Shown piece after piece: positions 26,940-35,554 of a DNA stretch of 64,000 nucleotides. The DNA comes from Slackia sp. (lineage in GTDB: Bacteria; Actinomycetota; Coriobacteriia; Coriobacteriales; Eggerthellaceae). The first letter of the stretch is position 1; every line of letters starts with the position of its first letter. Location of the stretch: positions 1-64,000 of the forward strand of contig JARIED010000001.1 of assembly GCA_029266945.1 (NCBI GenBank), written 5' to 3'. Made by a program: the position numbers and the translations under genes. The notes below the pieces were generated by a model. That model saw nothing but the letters and a program-made list of their open reading frames with translations, was not told where the DNA came from and searched no databases.

Positions 26940-28235
26940 CTAGGCGGCGTTCGCCGCCTCCTCTTCGTCGGCGGCCATGTCGGCCTTGGACGCCGCAGCT
27001 GCTGCAGGGCCCTGCATGGCAGACCACGTGGTAACGGGCAGGCCGTACAAATCGATGAAGCCCTTGGCCGATTCGTGGTTGAACACGTCGTCGGCGCCAT
27101 AGCTCGCCAAATTGAAGTCGTAAAGCGAGTAGGGGCTCTTGCGGCCTGCCACGGTACAGCTGCCCTTGTAGAGCTTCATCTTCACCGCGCCGGTGACATG
27201 CTTTTGCGTCGTGGCGCAGAACGCGTCGAGCGCCATCTTCAGCGGCGAGAACCACATGCCCTGATACACCGCCGTGGCCCACTGCTGCTCGACGCCCAGC
27301 TTGTAATGCTGCGTCGCGCCATCGAGGCACAGGGTTTCGAGGGCCTTATGGGCATCGATCAGCACCTTCGCCGCAGGAACCTCGTAGCACTCGCGCGACT
27401 TCACGCCCACGAGACGGTTCTCCACCATGTCGAGACGTCCCACGCCGTGCGCGCCGGCTTTCACATTGAGCGCCTTCACGATATCGACGAAAGACATATC
27501 CTCGCCGTTAAGCGAACACGGAATGCCCTGGTCGAAGCCGATTTCGACGTACTCGGCCTCGTCGGGAGCATCGGCGGCGTCGGCTGTCATCGTCCAGATG
27601 TCCGCAGGCGGCTCGGCCCAAGGGTCCTCCAGCACGCCGCACTCGATGGCACGTCCCCACAGGTTGTCGTCGATCGAATACGGAGACTTCTTCGTGGCCG
27701 CCACCGACACGCCGTGGGCCTTCGCCCATTCGATTTCCTCTTCGCGGCAGTGCAGGTCCCACTCGCGCACCGGCGCGACGATTTCGAGCGTGGGGTCGAG
27801 CGCCTTGATGGAGGTCTCGAAACGCACCTGGTCGTTGCCCTTGCCCGTGCAGCCATGGGCGATGTAGCGCGCGCCGAGCGCGTGAGCCACTTCCACCATG
27901 TGCTTGGAAAGCAGCGGGCGCGAAAGCGCGGAAAGCAGCGGGTAGGAGTTCTCGTACAGGCCGTTGGCCGCAAGCGCCAGAGTGAGGAACTCGTTGGCGT
28001 ATTCTTCGCGCATGTCCACGGCGAACGAGGCGATGGCGCCCATGTCCAAAGCTTTCTGCTTGATGGCGGCAAGGTCGCTTTCGTCCTGGCCCACGTTGCC
28101 GCAGACGGCGATGACGTCGAAGCCTTTCTCGACCTGCAGCCATTTCAGGCACACCGAGGTGTCCAGGCCGCCCGAATACGCCAGAACGACCTTTTCTTTC
28201 GCCTGGGCGCCGTTCGCGTTCATCATGGTTTCCAT
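26940..28235 (-). CDS. argG: Argininosuccinate synthase
   Basis: Joins citrulline and aspartate with ATP to make argininosuccinate. 431 residues. The ATP-binding P-loop motif is VVLAYSGGLDTSVCLKWL near residues 14-31, and IAHGCTGKGNDQVRFE near 120-135 binds substrate. The ATG at 28235 follows AAAGGAG. The C-terminus carries an Ala/Glu-rich extension of about 20-25 residues after the usual end. First gene of the argGH operon, preceded by about 390 nt of leader with a small arginine-rich ORF and a terminator. Confidence 0.97.
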   Translation of the reverse strand: METMMNANGAQAKEKVVLAYSGGLDTSVCLKWLQVEKGFDVIAVCGNVGQDESDLAAIKQKALDMGAIASFAVDMREEYANEFLTLALAANGLYENSYPLLSALSRPLLSKHMVEVAHALGARYIAHGCTGKGNDQVRFETSIKALDPTLEIVAPVREWDLHCREEEIEWAKAHGVSVAATKKSPYSIDDNLWGRAIECGVLEDPWAEPPADIWTMTADAADAPDEAEYVEIGFDQGIPCSLNGEDMSFVDIVKALNVKAGAHGVGRLDMVENRLVGVKSRECYEVPAAKVLIDAHKALETLCLDGATQHYKLGVEQQWATAVYQGMWFSPLKMALDAFCATTQKHVTGAVKMKLYKGSCTVAGRKSPYSLYDFNLASYGADDVFNHESAKGFIDLYGLPVTTWSAMQGPAAAAASKADMAADEEEAANAA

Positions 28236-28401
28236 TGTTCGATCTCCTTTTCGTCGGCCGCGCCGTTGCTGCTTGCGCGGCCGGCGTCGTGTTCGCTTCG
28301 CCGCCTCAGGCGGCATTCGTCCGCATGCTCGATGCATACGCTGTCATGGTTTCTTGCGGCGGGAACGGCGCGACGGCCGCGAATTCGCCTGGAAAAACAA
28401 A

Positions 28402-28426
28402 AAGCACCCGGCGATGCCGGGTGCTT
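28402..28426 (-). terminator. Leader terminator (attenuator) upstream of argG
   Basis: Perfect 11-bp stem AAGCACCCGGC / GCCGGGTGCTT with a 3-nt loop, followed on the minus strand by TTTTTGTTTTT. It points towards argG, lies 167 nt before its start and 32 nt after the stop of the leader peptide. A strong terminator inside an operon leader is expected to be conditional. Confidence 0.85.
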
Positions 28427-28458
28427 CAGGGTCCTTATGAGGGGATGCTACAAGAAAT

Positions 28459-28554
28459 CTACCTTGTATGGACCGCAAGAAACACACGCGTGCATCGCAG
28501 CGTGTTACGTCGGTCCTGGCGTCGGAAGGAAAACTGCTGTGCGGTTGCGAACAT
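28459..28554 (-). CDS. Arginine-rich leader peptide of argGH (31 residues)
   Basis: Small ORF, ATG at 28554 to TAG at 28459, with a strong ribosome site GGAAAGGAG spaced normally. The peptide starts MFATAQQFSF, then has RRQDRRNTLRCTR and ends VFLAVHTR. Seven of 31 residues are Arg, at positions 11, 12, 15, 16, 20, 23 and 31, with codons CGA, CGC, CGA, CGT, CGA, CGT and AGG. The Arg cluster overlaps a hairpin (ACACGC/GCGTGT). A terminator follows the stop after 32 nt. This is the plan of a transcription attenuator in which ribosome stalling at Arg codons would spare argGH from termination. No arginine attenuator of this type is known to me. Confidence 0.75.
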   Translation of the reverse strand: MFATAQQFSFRRQDRRNTLRCTRVFLAVHTR

Positions 28555-28631
28555 GTCAGTTACTCCTTTCCGTTGAATCGCCGTTCGGGCATACATGGTA
28601 CTTTGCTTTATTGCATTAAAGCGTGAATCGA

Positions 28632-28660
28632 ACTTTAACGAATATTCCGAAACAATGCAA
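28632..28660 (-). promoter_or_regulatory. Predicted argGH promoter
   Basis: On the minus strand TTGCAT (28655-28660) and TAAAGT (28632-28637) are 17 bp apart. Transcription would start near 28625, about 70 nt before the leader peptide. The spacer contains the palindrome CGGAATATTCG. Confidence 0.55.
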
Positions 28661-28701
28661 GGAGAAATATAGATTTTCTCATTTCGGAATATCTATGCAT
28701 A
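28642..28701 (-). promoter_or_regulatory. Candidate ArgR operator and inverted repeat
   Basis: TATGCATAGATATTCCGA (minus strand, 28684-28701) fits the ARG-box consensus at 11 of 13 fixed positions by eye. An 11-bp inverted repeat, ATATTCCGAAA at 28642-28652 and its complement at 28682-28692, links this site to the promoter spacer; an inner GAGAAA/TTTCTC repeat lies between. Could bind ArgR or another repressor. Confidence 0.45.
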
Positions 28702-28722
28702 TAGAAGGAACGCGCGGGCGCG

Positions 28723-29256
28723 TTAAAGCACTGTTTTCGTGGCGATCGCGTCGATTCCGGTGTCGCAAATATCGGCCACGACCACATCTCCTTCACGGAC
28801 GGGAGGCTGCACGCGAGCGGCCGCGAGAACGGCGGCGACTTGCATGATCTTATTCTTCGGAACGGGCTGCGCCGTCTTCACGCTCACGGGGCTGAGCCTG
28901 CCCTCGACGGGCACGCTCGCCGTGACCATGCGCACCGGATGGGTGGCTTCCTGGCGCGCATAATCCTTGCCGCGCTTGCACTTATAGCCCACCACGCCCA
29001 AGGTATCGAGGCCCCCATCGCTTTGCGAAAGCATCACCGTGCATCTGCAGCCCAACGGGCAGCAGATGCACGTGTACGTCTCCTCGAACGTGCGCTCGGG
29101 ACGCCCCGTCTTCAGCGGCCCGCCCGGACGCGACGACGCGACGCCGCCCCACCGCGGCGCGTCGGCCTGCACGTTCTTGACGTCCGAACGCAGAAACGCC
29201 CGTTCGGTCGATGCGCCGGGCTTCGCGCCGGCGCCGGCTTCGTTGATATCGCTCAT
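28723..29256 (-). CDS. DUF1667 protein
   Basis: 177 residues. An N-terminal stretch of about 70 residues is low in complexity, followed by the DUF1667 core: [15 protein letters not shown], a four-cysteine motif near 76-86, then [14 protein letters not shown]. The family is found next to GlpA-type FAD oxidoreductases and its cysteines probably bind metal or an iron-sulfur cluster. The ATG overlaps the stop of the upstream fusion gene by 4 nt (ATGA), so both are translated together. The extra N-terminal region is unusual, as homologues are normally about 120 residues. Confidence 0.88.
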   Translation of the reverse strand: MSDINEAGAGAKPGASTERAFLRSDVKNVQADAPRWGGVASSRPGGPLKTGRPERTFEETYTCICCPLGCRCTVMLSQSDGGLDTLGVVGYKCKRGKDYARQEATHPVRMVTASVPVEGRLSPVSVKTAQPVPKNKIMQVAAVLAAARVQPPVREGDVVVADICDTGIDAIATKTVL

Positions 29257-32039
29257 CGCTGCTCCTGCACCTTCACCGTCACTTCGACCGCCCGCGACAA
29301 CGCGTCGCCGGCGATGTCGATGCCCTGCATCTCGGCAGGCACCGCCACCGGCACGCGGCGCTTTTTGACCGCATGCCACGCGCCGTCGGCATCGCGCGCC
29401 TCGACGAGCACCGTCGCCGCCTCGAACGCCTTCGACGTGCGGAAACGCAGCGTGATGCGCTCGGATTCGTCGCTGACGAACTGCGGCACCGTGTAGCGCA
29501 CGCCTTCGCCCGCTGTCACGGGAACGCCGCGGCGGGTTTCATATCCCGCAACGCCTGCGGCGTGACGCGCGGCCGCCATGCCGGCGCGCTCGCCCTCGCT
29601 CGACACGAAGTCGACCAGGTCGTGGATGTGCAGCGCGTTGCCACACGCGAACACGCCGTCGGCGCCGGTCTGGAAATCGTCGTCGACCACCGGGCCTCCC
29701 GTCACCGGGTCGAGCTGCACGCCCGCAGCCGACGCCATGGTGTTTTCGGGCACCAATCCCACCGACAGAAGCAGCGTGTCGCACGCGATGCGCTGCTGCG
29801 TGCCCGCGATGGGCTTGAACGTCTGCGGGTCGACGCGACTCACCTCGACGGCCTCGAGGCGCCCCTCGCCCTCGATGCGCGTGACCGTGCGCCCCGTATA
29901 CAGCGGAATGCCGAAATCGTCCAGGCACTGCACGATATTGCGGCGAAGGCCGCCGGGCTCCTGATTGATTTCGAAGACGCCGACCACGCGCGCACCCGCG
30001 AAGGCCAGACGGCGAGCCATGATGAGGCCGATATCGCCCGAGCCCAGAATGACCGTCTCTTTGCCGGGCAGGCATCCCTGCAGGTTCATCAGGTTCTGCG
30101 CCGAACCCGCCGAATACACGCCAGCGGGACGCTCGCCCGCCACGTCCAGGGCGCCGACGCCGCGCTCGCGCGAACCCGTGGCCAGCACGACCGCGCCTGC
30201 GCGCACCTCATGCGACCCGAGCGGATCGACATAAGACACCCGCAGCGCCTCGTCGTCGGCGCGGCCGAATCCGAGCACGCTCGCCTCGGCCGCCACGTCG
30301 ACGGAAAGGCCGCTCAGGCAGGCCAGCTCGCGCGAAGCGTATTCGGGACCCGTCAGCTCCTCGCCGAAACGATGAAGGCCGAAGCCGTTGTGGATGCACT
30401 GCTTGAGGATGCCGCCCTGGTCGGGCTCGCGGTCGATCACGAGCACCGACGCCCCTTCGCGAGCCGCCGACGCCGCGGCGGCGATGCCTGCCGCACCGCC
30501 GCCGATCACCGCCACGTCGTAAGCCGTGCGCGCAGAATCCCGCGAGGCCTCAGCCTGTTCGCGCGCAGCATGGTCGAGACGCGCGCTTGCGCAATACTGC
30601 TCGGAGGCCGCTGCCGCCAGCATGCCGCCCGCCAGGCGCTTCGGCAGCTCATCGGGAGAAACCCCCAGCTCGCACGCCACGATCTTCGCGATTTCGGGAA
30701 TGCAGAAGCCACCGTTGCAGCCGCCCATCATAGCCTCGGTGCGCCACTTCACGGCATCGAGGCACAGCACAGGAATGCGGGTATGCAGCACGGCGGCCAC
30801 GTCGGCTTCGCTGATCTTCTTGCAGCGGCACACAAGCCGGCCTGCACGCGGATCGGCGGCGATGGCGGCGGCGCGGCCCCGGTCGTCGAGCGCCGAGAAT
30901 AGCTGCGGCATCTTCACCACGGGGTCGAACGATTCCTTGCGCGGCGCGCCCACGTACGCTGCGATGCGCGGTGCCATGTCGACGGCAACGGCGGGCGCCG
31001 ACGTCAATCCAGGCGAATCGAAACACGCCACATTGAAGAATCCAGGCGCATCCGGCGCTTCGCCGATGACGAAATCGCCCGTATCGCCCGTTGCGCGCAC
31101 GCCCGCGAAATTCGCGATCTGGGTGCGCGGGTCGAGCCCTGGAAACGTCTTGTGCGCGGCGTCGAAGATGAAATCGAGGCCCTCGCGCCGCGTCGCCACG
31201 GCGTCTTTGCCCTCCTGTTCGACGGCGTTCGGGCCCACCAGGAGGTTTCCGTGCACCGTCGGCGACACGAGAACGCCCTTGCCCGCCTCGGTCGGCGCCT
31301 GGAACATCGTGTGCGCGAACTTCGCGCCCGCCGCCGTGTTCATGAGGCGGTAGTCGCCGCGACGCGGCGTGATGGAGAATCCTGCATCCGAAACGCACGA
31401 GGCCAGCTCGTCCGCATGGACGCCCGCCGCATTCACCACGGCGCGCGCATGCACGCGGCGACCGTCGGCAAGCGCCAGCACGTATCCGTCGCCTTCGGCG
31501 GCGTGCTCGATGCGCTCGACGCGCGACGAGAAGCGGAACTCCACGCCGTTCGCCGCAGCGTTTTCGGCGGCACGCCAGGCCACCTTGTACGGATCGCAGT
31601 TACCGCCCGTCGGCGCCAGCAGGGCGCCGATCGCCTCTGGAGAAGCATTCGGCTCCAGCTCGCGCAGCTCGGCGGCGTCGATCATGCGCAGGCCTTCGAC
31701 GCCGTTGCGCTCGCCGCGCTGAGCCAGCGCGCGCACGGCCTGCAATTCGTCATCCGTGAACGCCAAGACGATAGAGCCGTTTTGCTTATAGGGAAATCCC
31801 AGTTCGGATGCCCACCGGGGGTACAAGCGCGAACCTTCGACGTTATAACGCGCTTTCACGGTGCCGGGCTCCGGGTCGAAACCCGCGTGCACGATACCGC
31901 TATTCGCCCTCGTCGCTCCCTCGGCCACGTCGAGGCCCGCTTCAAGCACCACGACGTCCGCCTTGAAACGAGCGCACTCGCGCGCCATGCAGGAGCCCGC
32001 GACGCCCGCTCCGATGATGGCGATATCGAACCTTTCCAT
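29253..32039 (-). CDS. Fusion of GlpA-like FAD dehydrogenase/BFD domain with a second FAD/NAD oxidoreductase
   Basis: 928 residues that combine two enzymes normally encoded by separate adjacent genes. Residues 1 to about 370 are a glycerol-3-phosphate dehydrogenase-like DAO fold ([17 protein letters not shown]). A BFD-like [2Fe-2S] domain follows with C404, C406, C441 and C446 (CRC, GCNGGFC). From about 505 a second Rossmann FAD motif ([17 protein letters not shown]) begins a pyridine-nucleotide-disulphide-type oxidoreductase with a second nucleotide site ([20 protein letters not shown]). With DUF1667 this makes the three-part set seen in anaerobes. The substrate may be glycerol-3-phosphate or a related polyol phosphate; this is an inference. 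The ATG at 32039 follows GAGGG. Confidence 0.9.
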   Translation of the reverse strand: MERFDIAIIGAGVAGSCMARECARFKADVVVLEAGLDVAEGATRANSGIVHAGFDPEPGTVKARYNVEGSRLYPRWASELGFPYKQNGSIVLAFTDDELQAVRALAQRGERNGVEGLRMIDAAELRELEPNASPEAIGALLAPTGGNCDPYKVAWRAAENAAANGVEFRFSSRVERIEHAAEGDGYVLALADGRRVHARAVVNAAGVHADELASCVSDAGFSITPRRGDYRLMNTAAGAKFAHTMFQAPTEAGKGVLVSPTVHGNLLVGPNAVEQEGKDAVATRREGLDFIFDAAHKTFPGLDPRTQIANFAGVRATGDTGDFVIGEAPDAPGFFNVACFDSPGLTSAPAVAVDMAPRIAAYVGAPRKESFDPVVKMPQLFSALDDRGRAAAIAADPRAGRLVCRCKKISEADVAAVLHTRIPVLCLDAVKWRTEAMMGGCNGGFCIPEIAKIVACELGVSPDELPKRLAGGMLAAAASEQYCASARLDHAAREQAEASRDSARTAYDVAVIGGGAAGIAAAASAAREGASVLVIDREPDQGGILKQCIHNGFGLHRFGEELTGPEYASRELACLSGLSVDVAAEASVLGFGRADDEALRVSYVDPLGSHEVRAGAVVLATGSRERGVGALDVAGERPAGVYSAGSAQNLMNLQGCLPGKETVILGSGDIGLIMARRLAFAGARVVGVFEINQEPGGLRRNIVQCLDDFGIPLYTGRTVTRIEGEGRLEAVEVSRVDPQTFKPIAGTQQRIACDTLLLSVGLVPENTMASAAGVQLDPVTGGPVVDDDFQTGADGVFACGNALHIHDLVDFVSSEGERAGMAAARHAAGVAGYETRRGVPVTAGEGVRYTVPQFVSDESERITLRFRTSKAFEAATVLVEARDADGAWHAVKKRRVPVAVPAEMQGIDIAGDALSRAVEVTVKVQEQR

Positions 32040-32156
32040 ACGCCCTCTTTCTTCCTCCTGATATCCGCTGCGCAGGATACGCCAGGCGCGCTTTACGCAT
32101 GGCGGCGTGCCGTCAAAGCGCGCCACCCGCCTGCGCGAACGGCGCGCAAACGTAAA

Positions 32157-32185
32157 GCGGGCGTTTCCATAAACGGAACGCCCGC
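32157..32185 (-). terminator. Terminator of the flavin reductase-rubredoxin gene
   Basis: Arms GCGGGCGTTTCC and GGAACGCCCGC with a one-base bulge and a 6-nt loop; TTTACGTTT follows on the minus strand. It starts 9 nt after the stop. Confidence 0.7.
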
Positions 32186-32193
32186 GAAAAATT

Positions 32194-32871
32194 CTACAGT
32201 TCGATTCGCTCGAAGAACTCCTTGCCCACGCCGCAGATCGGACAGCGGAAATCGTTGGGAAGCTCGTCAACGTATTCGACATGGCCGCAAATCGTGCAGC
32301 GCCATGCCACCTTGCGCTCGGCGCCCGCCTGCGAAGCGGCGTTTTCGCCCGCGGATTCTTCGGGCGCCTCGTAGCTCGACGCCTTCGGGGGAGTCTTGCC
32401 GCCCTTGACCTGGCGGTAGTACGCATACGTCATGGGTTCGTCGGACGAAAGCGTCTCGGCCTGCACCACTTCGCCCACGATGAGCATATGAGTCCCCAGG
32501 TCGAGCGTGCCCTTCACCTTCGCCAGGAAATGGGCCACGGTCTGCTCAGCCACATAAGGAACGCCCGCCTCATCGAGTTCAATCGAAGTATCGGCGAATT
32601 TATCGGTGTCGGCGCTCGTGTGGAAGCCGAAACGGCCGATCAGCTCCATCGAGGCGTTCTGCGACAAGACGGACGCTTCGAACATCCCCGACTCCAAGAT
32701 GATCGCCGTGGTTGCGTTTTCCTTATTGATGGCTATGCTCACCTGCGCGGGAGTTGAAGTAACCTGGGCGAACGTATTCACCACGCACCCCGCCCTGCCC
32801 GATTCGCCCTGGGCCGTCACGATGTGGAGTCCGTACGAAAGGCTCCTGAATGCTTTCTTGTCGATGGCCAT
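32194..32871 (-). CDS. Flavin reductase-rubredoxin fusion (high-molecular-weight rubredoxin type)
   Basis: 225 residues. The N-terminal FMN-binding flavin-reductase-like domain spans about 1-160 ([36 protein letters not shown]). A linker of about 25 residues leads to a C-terminal rubredoxin with the iron ligands CTIC and CPIC (about 190-225). This is the domain order of clostridial Hrb, which passes electrons to flavodiiron proteins or rubrerythrin for oxygen, peroxide or NO detoxification. AAAGGGG precedes the ATG. The flavodiiron partner is not in the window. Confidence 0.9.
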   Translation of the reverse strand: MAIDKKAFRSLSYGLHIVTAQGESGRAGCVVNTFAQVTSTPAQVSIAINKENATTAIILESGMFEASVLSQNASMELIGRFGFHTSADTDKFADTSIELDEAGVPYVAEQTVAHFLAKVKGTLDLGTHMLIVGEVVQAETLSSDEPMTYAYYRQVKGGKTPPKASSYEAPEESAGENAASQAGAERKVAWRCTICGHVEYVDELPNDFRCPICGVGKEFFERIEL

Positions 32872-33041
32872 GGCTGCCCCTTTCGCTGAATACGACGCGC
32901 GCGTCTGCTTCCGAGTCTGAAAAAGCTCTGGACACGAGTCCGCTCTACGATGCTATTTCGACTGTTTTTATTCTAGCTGAATCGGCCCGGTGATACAGTT
33001 GCGAAGAACTATCGTTAATACCCGACCGAGGAGCATCGTTT

Positions 33042-34325
33042 ATGACCGATGAAAACCGCCTTCGTCCGAACGTACCCGCCACCGACGGATTCGACGAAAA
33101 GGCGCGCGCACGAGCCCGCGATCACCTGCGTCAGCGCCAGCAAGCCGTGGGCCGCCACAGCGGTCCCGCCCATGCTGCGCGCTACGAAAACCAGGGCGAC
33201 GTGCATTCGCAGGTCCGACGCGCGCAGCAGGTCGCATCCGGCATGGCGTCGCGCGCAGCGGCAGGTGCCCGCTATGCGGCCGATGTGACGTCTTCCCTCC
33301 CCAAAAGCGCGATCGTCATCGCCGCGGCTGTCATGATCGCGATCGCAGGATTCGCCGTATTCCAGTGCACGCGCCCCGCCGACGATCCCGCGGCCGAACC
33401 CGGGCCCACCGTGACGGACGTCGAAGCGCACGAGACCGAGAAGGCCGCGGCGCAGCCCGAGCCTGCGACGTTCAAGCCGGCCCCCGACGCGCTCGACGGC
33501 GTCCCCACGGGCGACGGCCTGAGCACCTTCGCGCTTGCGGGAGACGACGCGCCCGAGCTCTCCGACATCCAGCGCGCCGCGATAAATGACGCTGTGAGCG
33601 CCGCCAAAGAGCACGGCGACATCAGCATGGTGTTCTACAATCTGAAAAACGGCAAGGGCATCAGCTACGACGCCGACACGACCGTCTACGGCGCCAGCTC
33701 GTTCAAGGCCCCGTACGCGTTGTACGTGTGCCAGACGCAAGTCGACACCGGCAAGATCGACCTCGAAGACTCCTGCCGGGGAACAAGCGCCTACGATCCC
33801 AGCAGCTACTACAACGGCGGCTCCTACCCGCTGTCCGACCTGATCGCAGACGCGATCGTCTACTCCGACAACAACGCGTTCGGCTCGCTGCGCGACGCGT
33901 TCGACTCCGAAGGCTACGACGAATGGGCCGATGAGCTCGGCCTCGATAACGTGCACTACCGCGCCGATTCGTGGTACCCGTGGTACAGCGCACGCACGTC
34001 CGCCAAGCTGTGGACCGAAATGTATTCCTACCTGCAGACGCCGAGCGAGGCGGCGCAGCTGCTCAACGAGCTCACCAGCCAAACGGAGGTCTCCTTCATC
34101 CGCGAGGCGTTGCGCGCGACCGGCGCGTCCGTACAGGACAAGGCCGGTTGGTGCGTCGATCCCGACCCGCTGTGGAACGGCGTGTGCGACGCGGGCATCG
34201 TATCACTCGACGGCAAGACCTACATCCTTTCTGTCATGACGGGCATGCCCGACGGTGAGGAGAGCTATGCGCTCTATGAAGACATCGCCTCAGCCGTCTT
34301 CGACACGCACGATGCGCTCGCGTAG
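33042..34325 (+). CDS. Class A beta-lactamase-like serine hydrolase, membrane anchored
   Basis: 427 residues. A basic cytoplasmic N-terminus of about 85 residues precedes one transmembrane helix (about 89-108), then a Pro/Ala-rich stalk and a beta-lactamase/transpeptidase-like domain from about 175. The nucleophile motif is SSFK (S219, K222) and SDN is at 275-277 (VYSDNNAF). The third box appears as DKAGW, replacing KTG with KAG. Because of that change and the long cytoplasmic part, cell-wall or peptide hydrolysis is as likely as antibiotic hydrolysis. GAGGAG precedes the ATG. Confidence 0.85.
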   Translation: MTDENRLRPNVPATDGFDEKARARARDHLRQRQQAVGRHSGPAHAARYENQGDVHSQVRRAQQVASGMASRAAAGARYAADVTSSLPKSAIVIAAAVMIAIAGFAVFQCTRPADDPAAEPGPTVTDVEAHETEKAAAQPEPATFKPAPDALDGVPTGDGLSTFALAGDDAPELSDIQRAAINDAVSAAKEHGDISMVFYNLKNGKGISYDADTTVYGASSFKAPYALYVCQTQVDTGKIDLEDSCRGTSAYDPSSYYNGGSYPLSDLIADAIVYSDNNAFGSLRDAFDSEGYDEWADELGLDNVHYRADSWYPWYSARTSAKLWTEMYSYLQTPSEAAQLLNELTSQTEVSFIREALRATGASVQDKAGWCVDPDPLWNGVCDAGIVSLDGKTYILSVMTGMPDGEESYALYEDIASAVFDTHDALA

Positions 34326-34349
34326 AGCTTCGCGCAACACGAACGACCG

Positions 34350-34375
34350 ACGGGCGCTTACGGCAAAGCGCCCGT
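34350..34375 (+). terminator. Terminator of the beta-lactamase-like gene
   Basis: Perfect 10-bp stem ACGGGCGCTT / AAGCGCCCGT with a 6-nt loop, 24 nt past the stop; the tail CTTCGTATAAT is only weakly U-rich. Confidence 0.65.
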
Positions 34376-34452
34376 CTTCGTATAATGATCGGGCCGCACG
34401 AATCGACCGTGCGGCCTGCATTGCTTCCATCGCCCGAAAAGAAGCGCTTCCA

Positions 34453-35452
34453 TGGCATTTTCCATACAAGAGTGGTTCGTCAAGCCCAACCGCGACTCGG
34501 CACATGCGGCCTGCTCGTCCTGCTTGTGACGGCATCGTTGATCGCGCCGCTTTCACTCGATATGTACACGCCCGCCGTGCCTGGAATGGCCCGTTATTTC
34601 GATACCGACGTCTCGCTTGTGAACATGACGCTCGTGGGCTATTACGCCTTTTTCGCGCTAGGCATGCTGATATTCGGCCCGATGAGCGACAAGCACGGCC
34701 GTAGTGGCCGTGGCCGATTGGCGCACGACGTTTTGGGTTTTGACGGCGATCGGCGCAGGGTGCCTCGCCCTGACCGCGCTTTTTGAAGAAGCGCTGGACG
34801 AAAAGGAGCGGTCGGCAGGAAACTTCTTCCATGCCATGGCACAGCCCGTCGTTGTCGGCAAGAATCCAGGACTCATGACATTTCTTCTCCTGACCAGCCT
34901 TTTCGAAATTCCCTTCATGGGATATATCGCCGTCGATCGTATATCTACGTCGACTTCTTCAACACGGGCGAGGTGGGCTACGGCCTGTTTTTCGCGGTAG
35001 CCGCCATCGTCATGGCGCAGGGCCGCTCATCTGGCTCGCGGCATCGAAACGCGTCTCCGTTATTCGTTTCACCACGTTCATGCTGGCATTTTCCATCGCC
35101 ATTGGGCATCGTTATGCTGCTCGTCGGCCAAAGCAGCCCGTATGCGTTCTGCGCCTGCTTCATCGCCTTCGCCACGGCCGAATCATGCACGCGCCCTTAC
35201 AGCATGAACATCCTTCTCGAACAGCAAGCACGTGATGCAGGATCCGCATCTGCCCTGATGAGCTGCATCCGCACGGCCATCGGCAGCCTGGGCATGGTTT
35301 TGGCGGCACTTCCCTGGCCGAATTACGTCGTAGGCATCGGCGCTCTGATCGTGGCATTCACGACCGTGTCGTTAGGCATGTGGGCCCCGCTTCTGCGATC
35401 GAGTATTCCTCTGGCCTGCGTGAAAGACGATGCACCCGTCAAAATATGGTAG
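34453..35452 (+). pseudogene. Decayed Bcr/CflA-type MFS drug transporter
   Basis: Remnant of a 12-helix proton-driven efflux pump. Starting at the ATG at 34453 (MAFSIQEWFVKPNRD), the frame shifts near 34495 into GTCGLLVLLVTASLIAPLSL and LDMYTPAVPGMARYF, with SDKHGR of the loop between helices 2 and 3. Directly after it (about 34700) comes DWRTTFWVLTAIG, which normally lies about 100 residues later, so a block is deleted. Further shifts lie near 34935 (GYIAV to SYIYVDFFNTGEVGYG), 35020 and 35100. The last part (SSPYAFCACFIAFATAESCTR) reads to a stop at 35452. Four frameshifts and one deletion make it non-functional. Confidence 0.88.
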
Positions 35453-35468
35453 CCCGCGTCGAAAACGC

Positions 35469-35507
35469 GATGAGGCCCTGGCAGGAACGCCCCGCCAGGG
35501 CCTCATC
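35469..35507. terminator. 14-bp hairpin between the transporter remnant and the dipeptidase gene
   Basis: Arms GATGAGGCCCTGGC and GCCAGGGCCTCATC, perfect, with an 11-nt loop, between convergent genes. GCGTTTTC follows on the minus strand, so it most likely ends the dipeptidase transcript. Confidence 0.72.
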
Positions 35508-35554
35508 ACATTCAGGCGCACGCGCCTTCTGATATCCAGAAACGCACCGGTCCG

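Noticed and set aside
27075-28619. 514-codon plus-strand frame opposite argG
   Set aside because: Antisense shadow of argG and its leader; no ribosome site or domain.
28402-28620. T-box riboswitch in the argG leader
   Set aside because: No GGTGG-type T-box sequence and no specifier-loop layout; the Arg-rich ORF explains the leader better.
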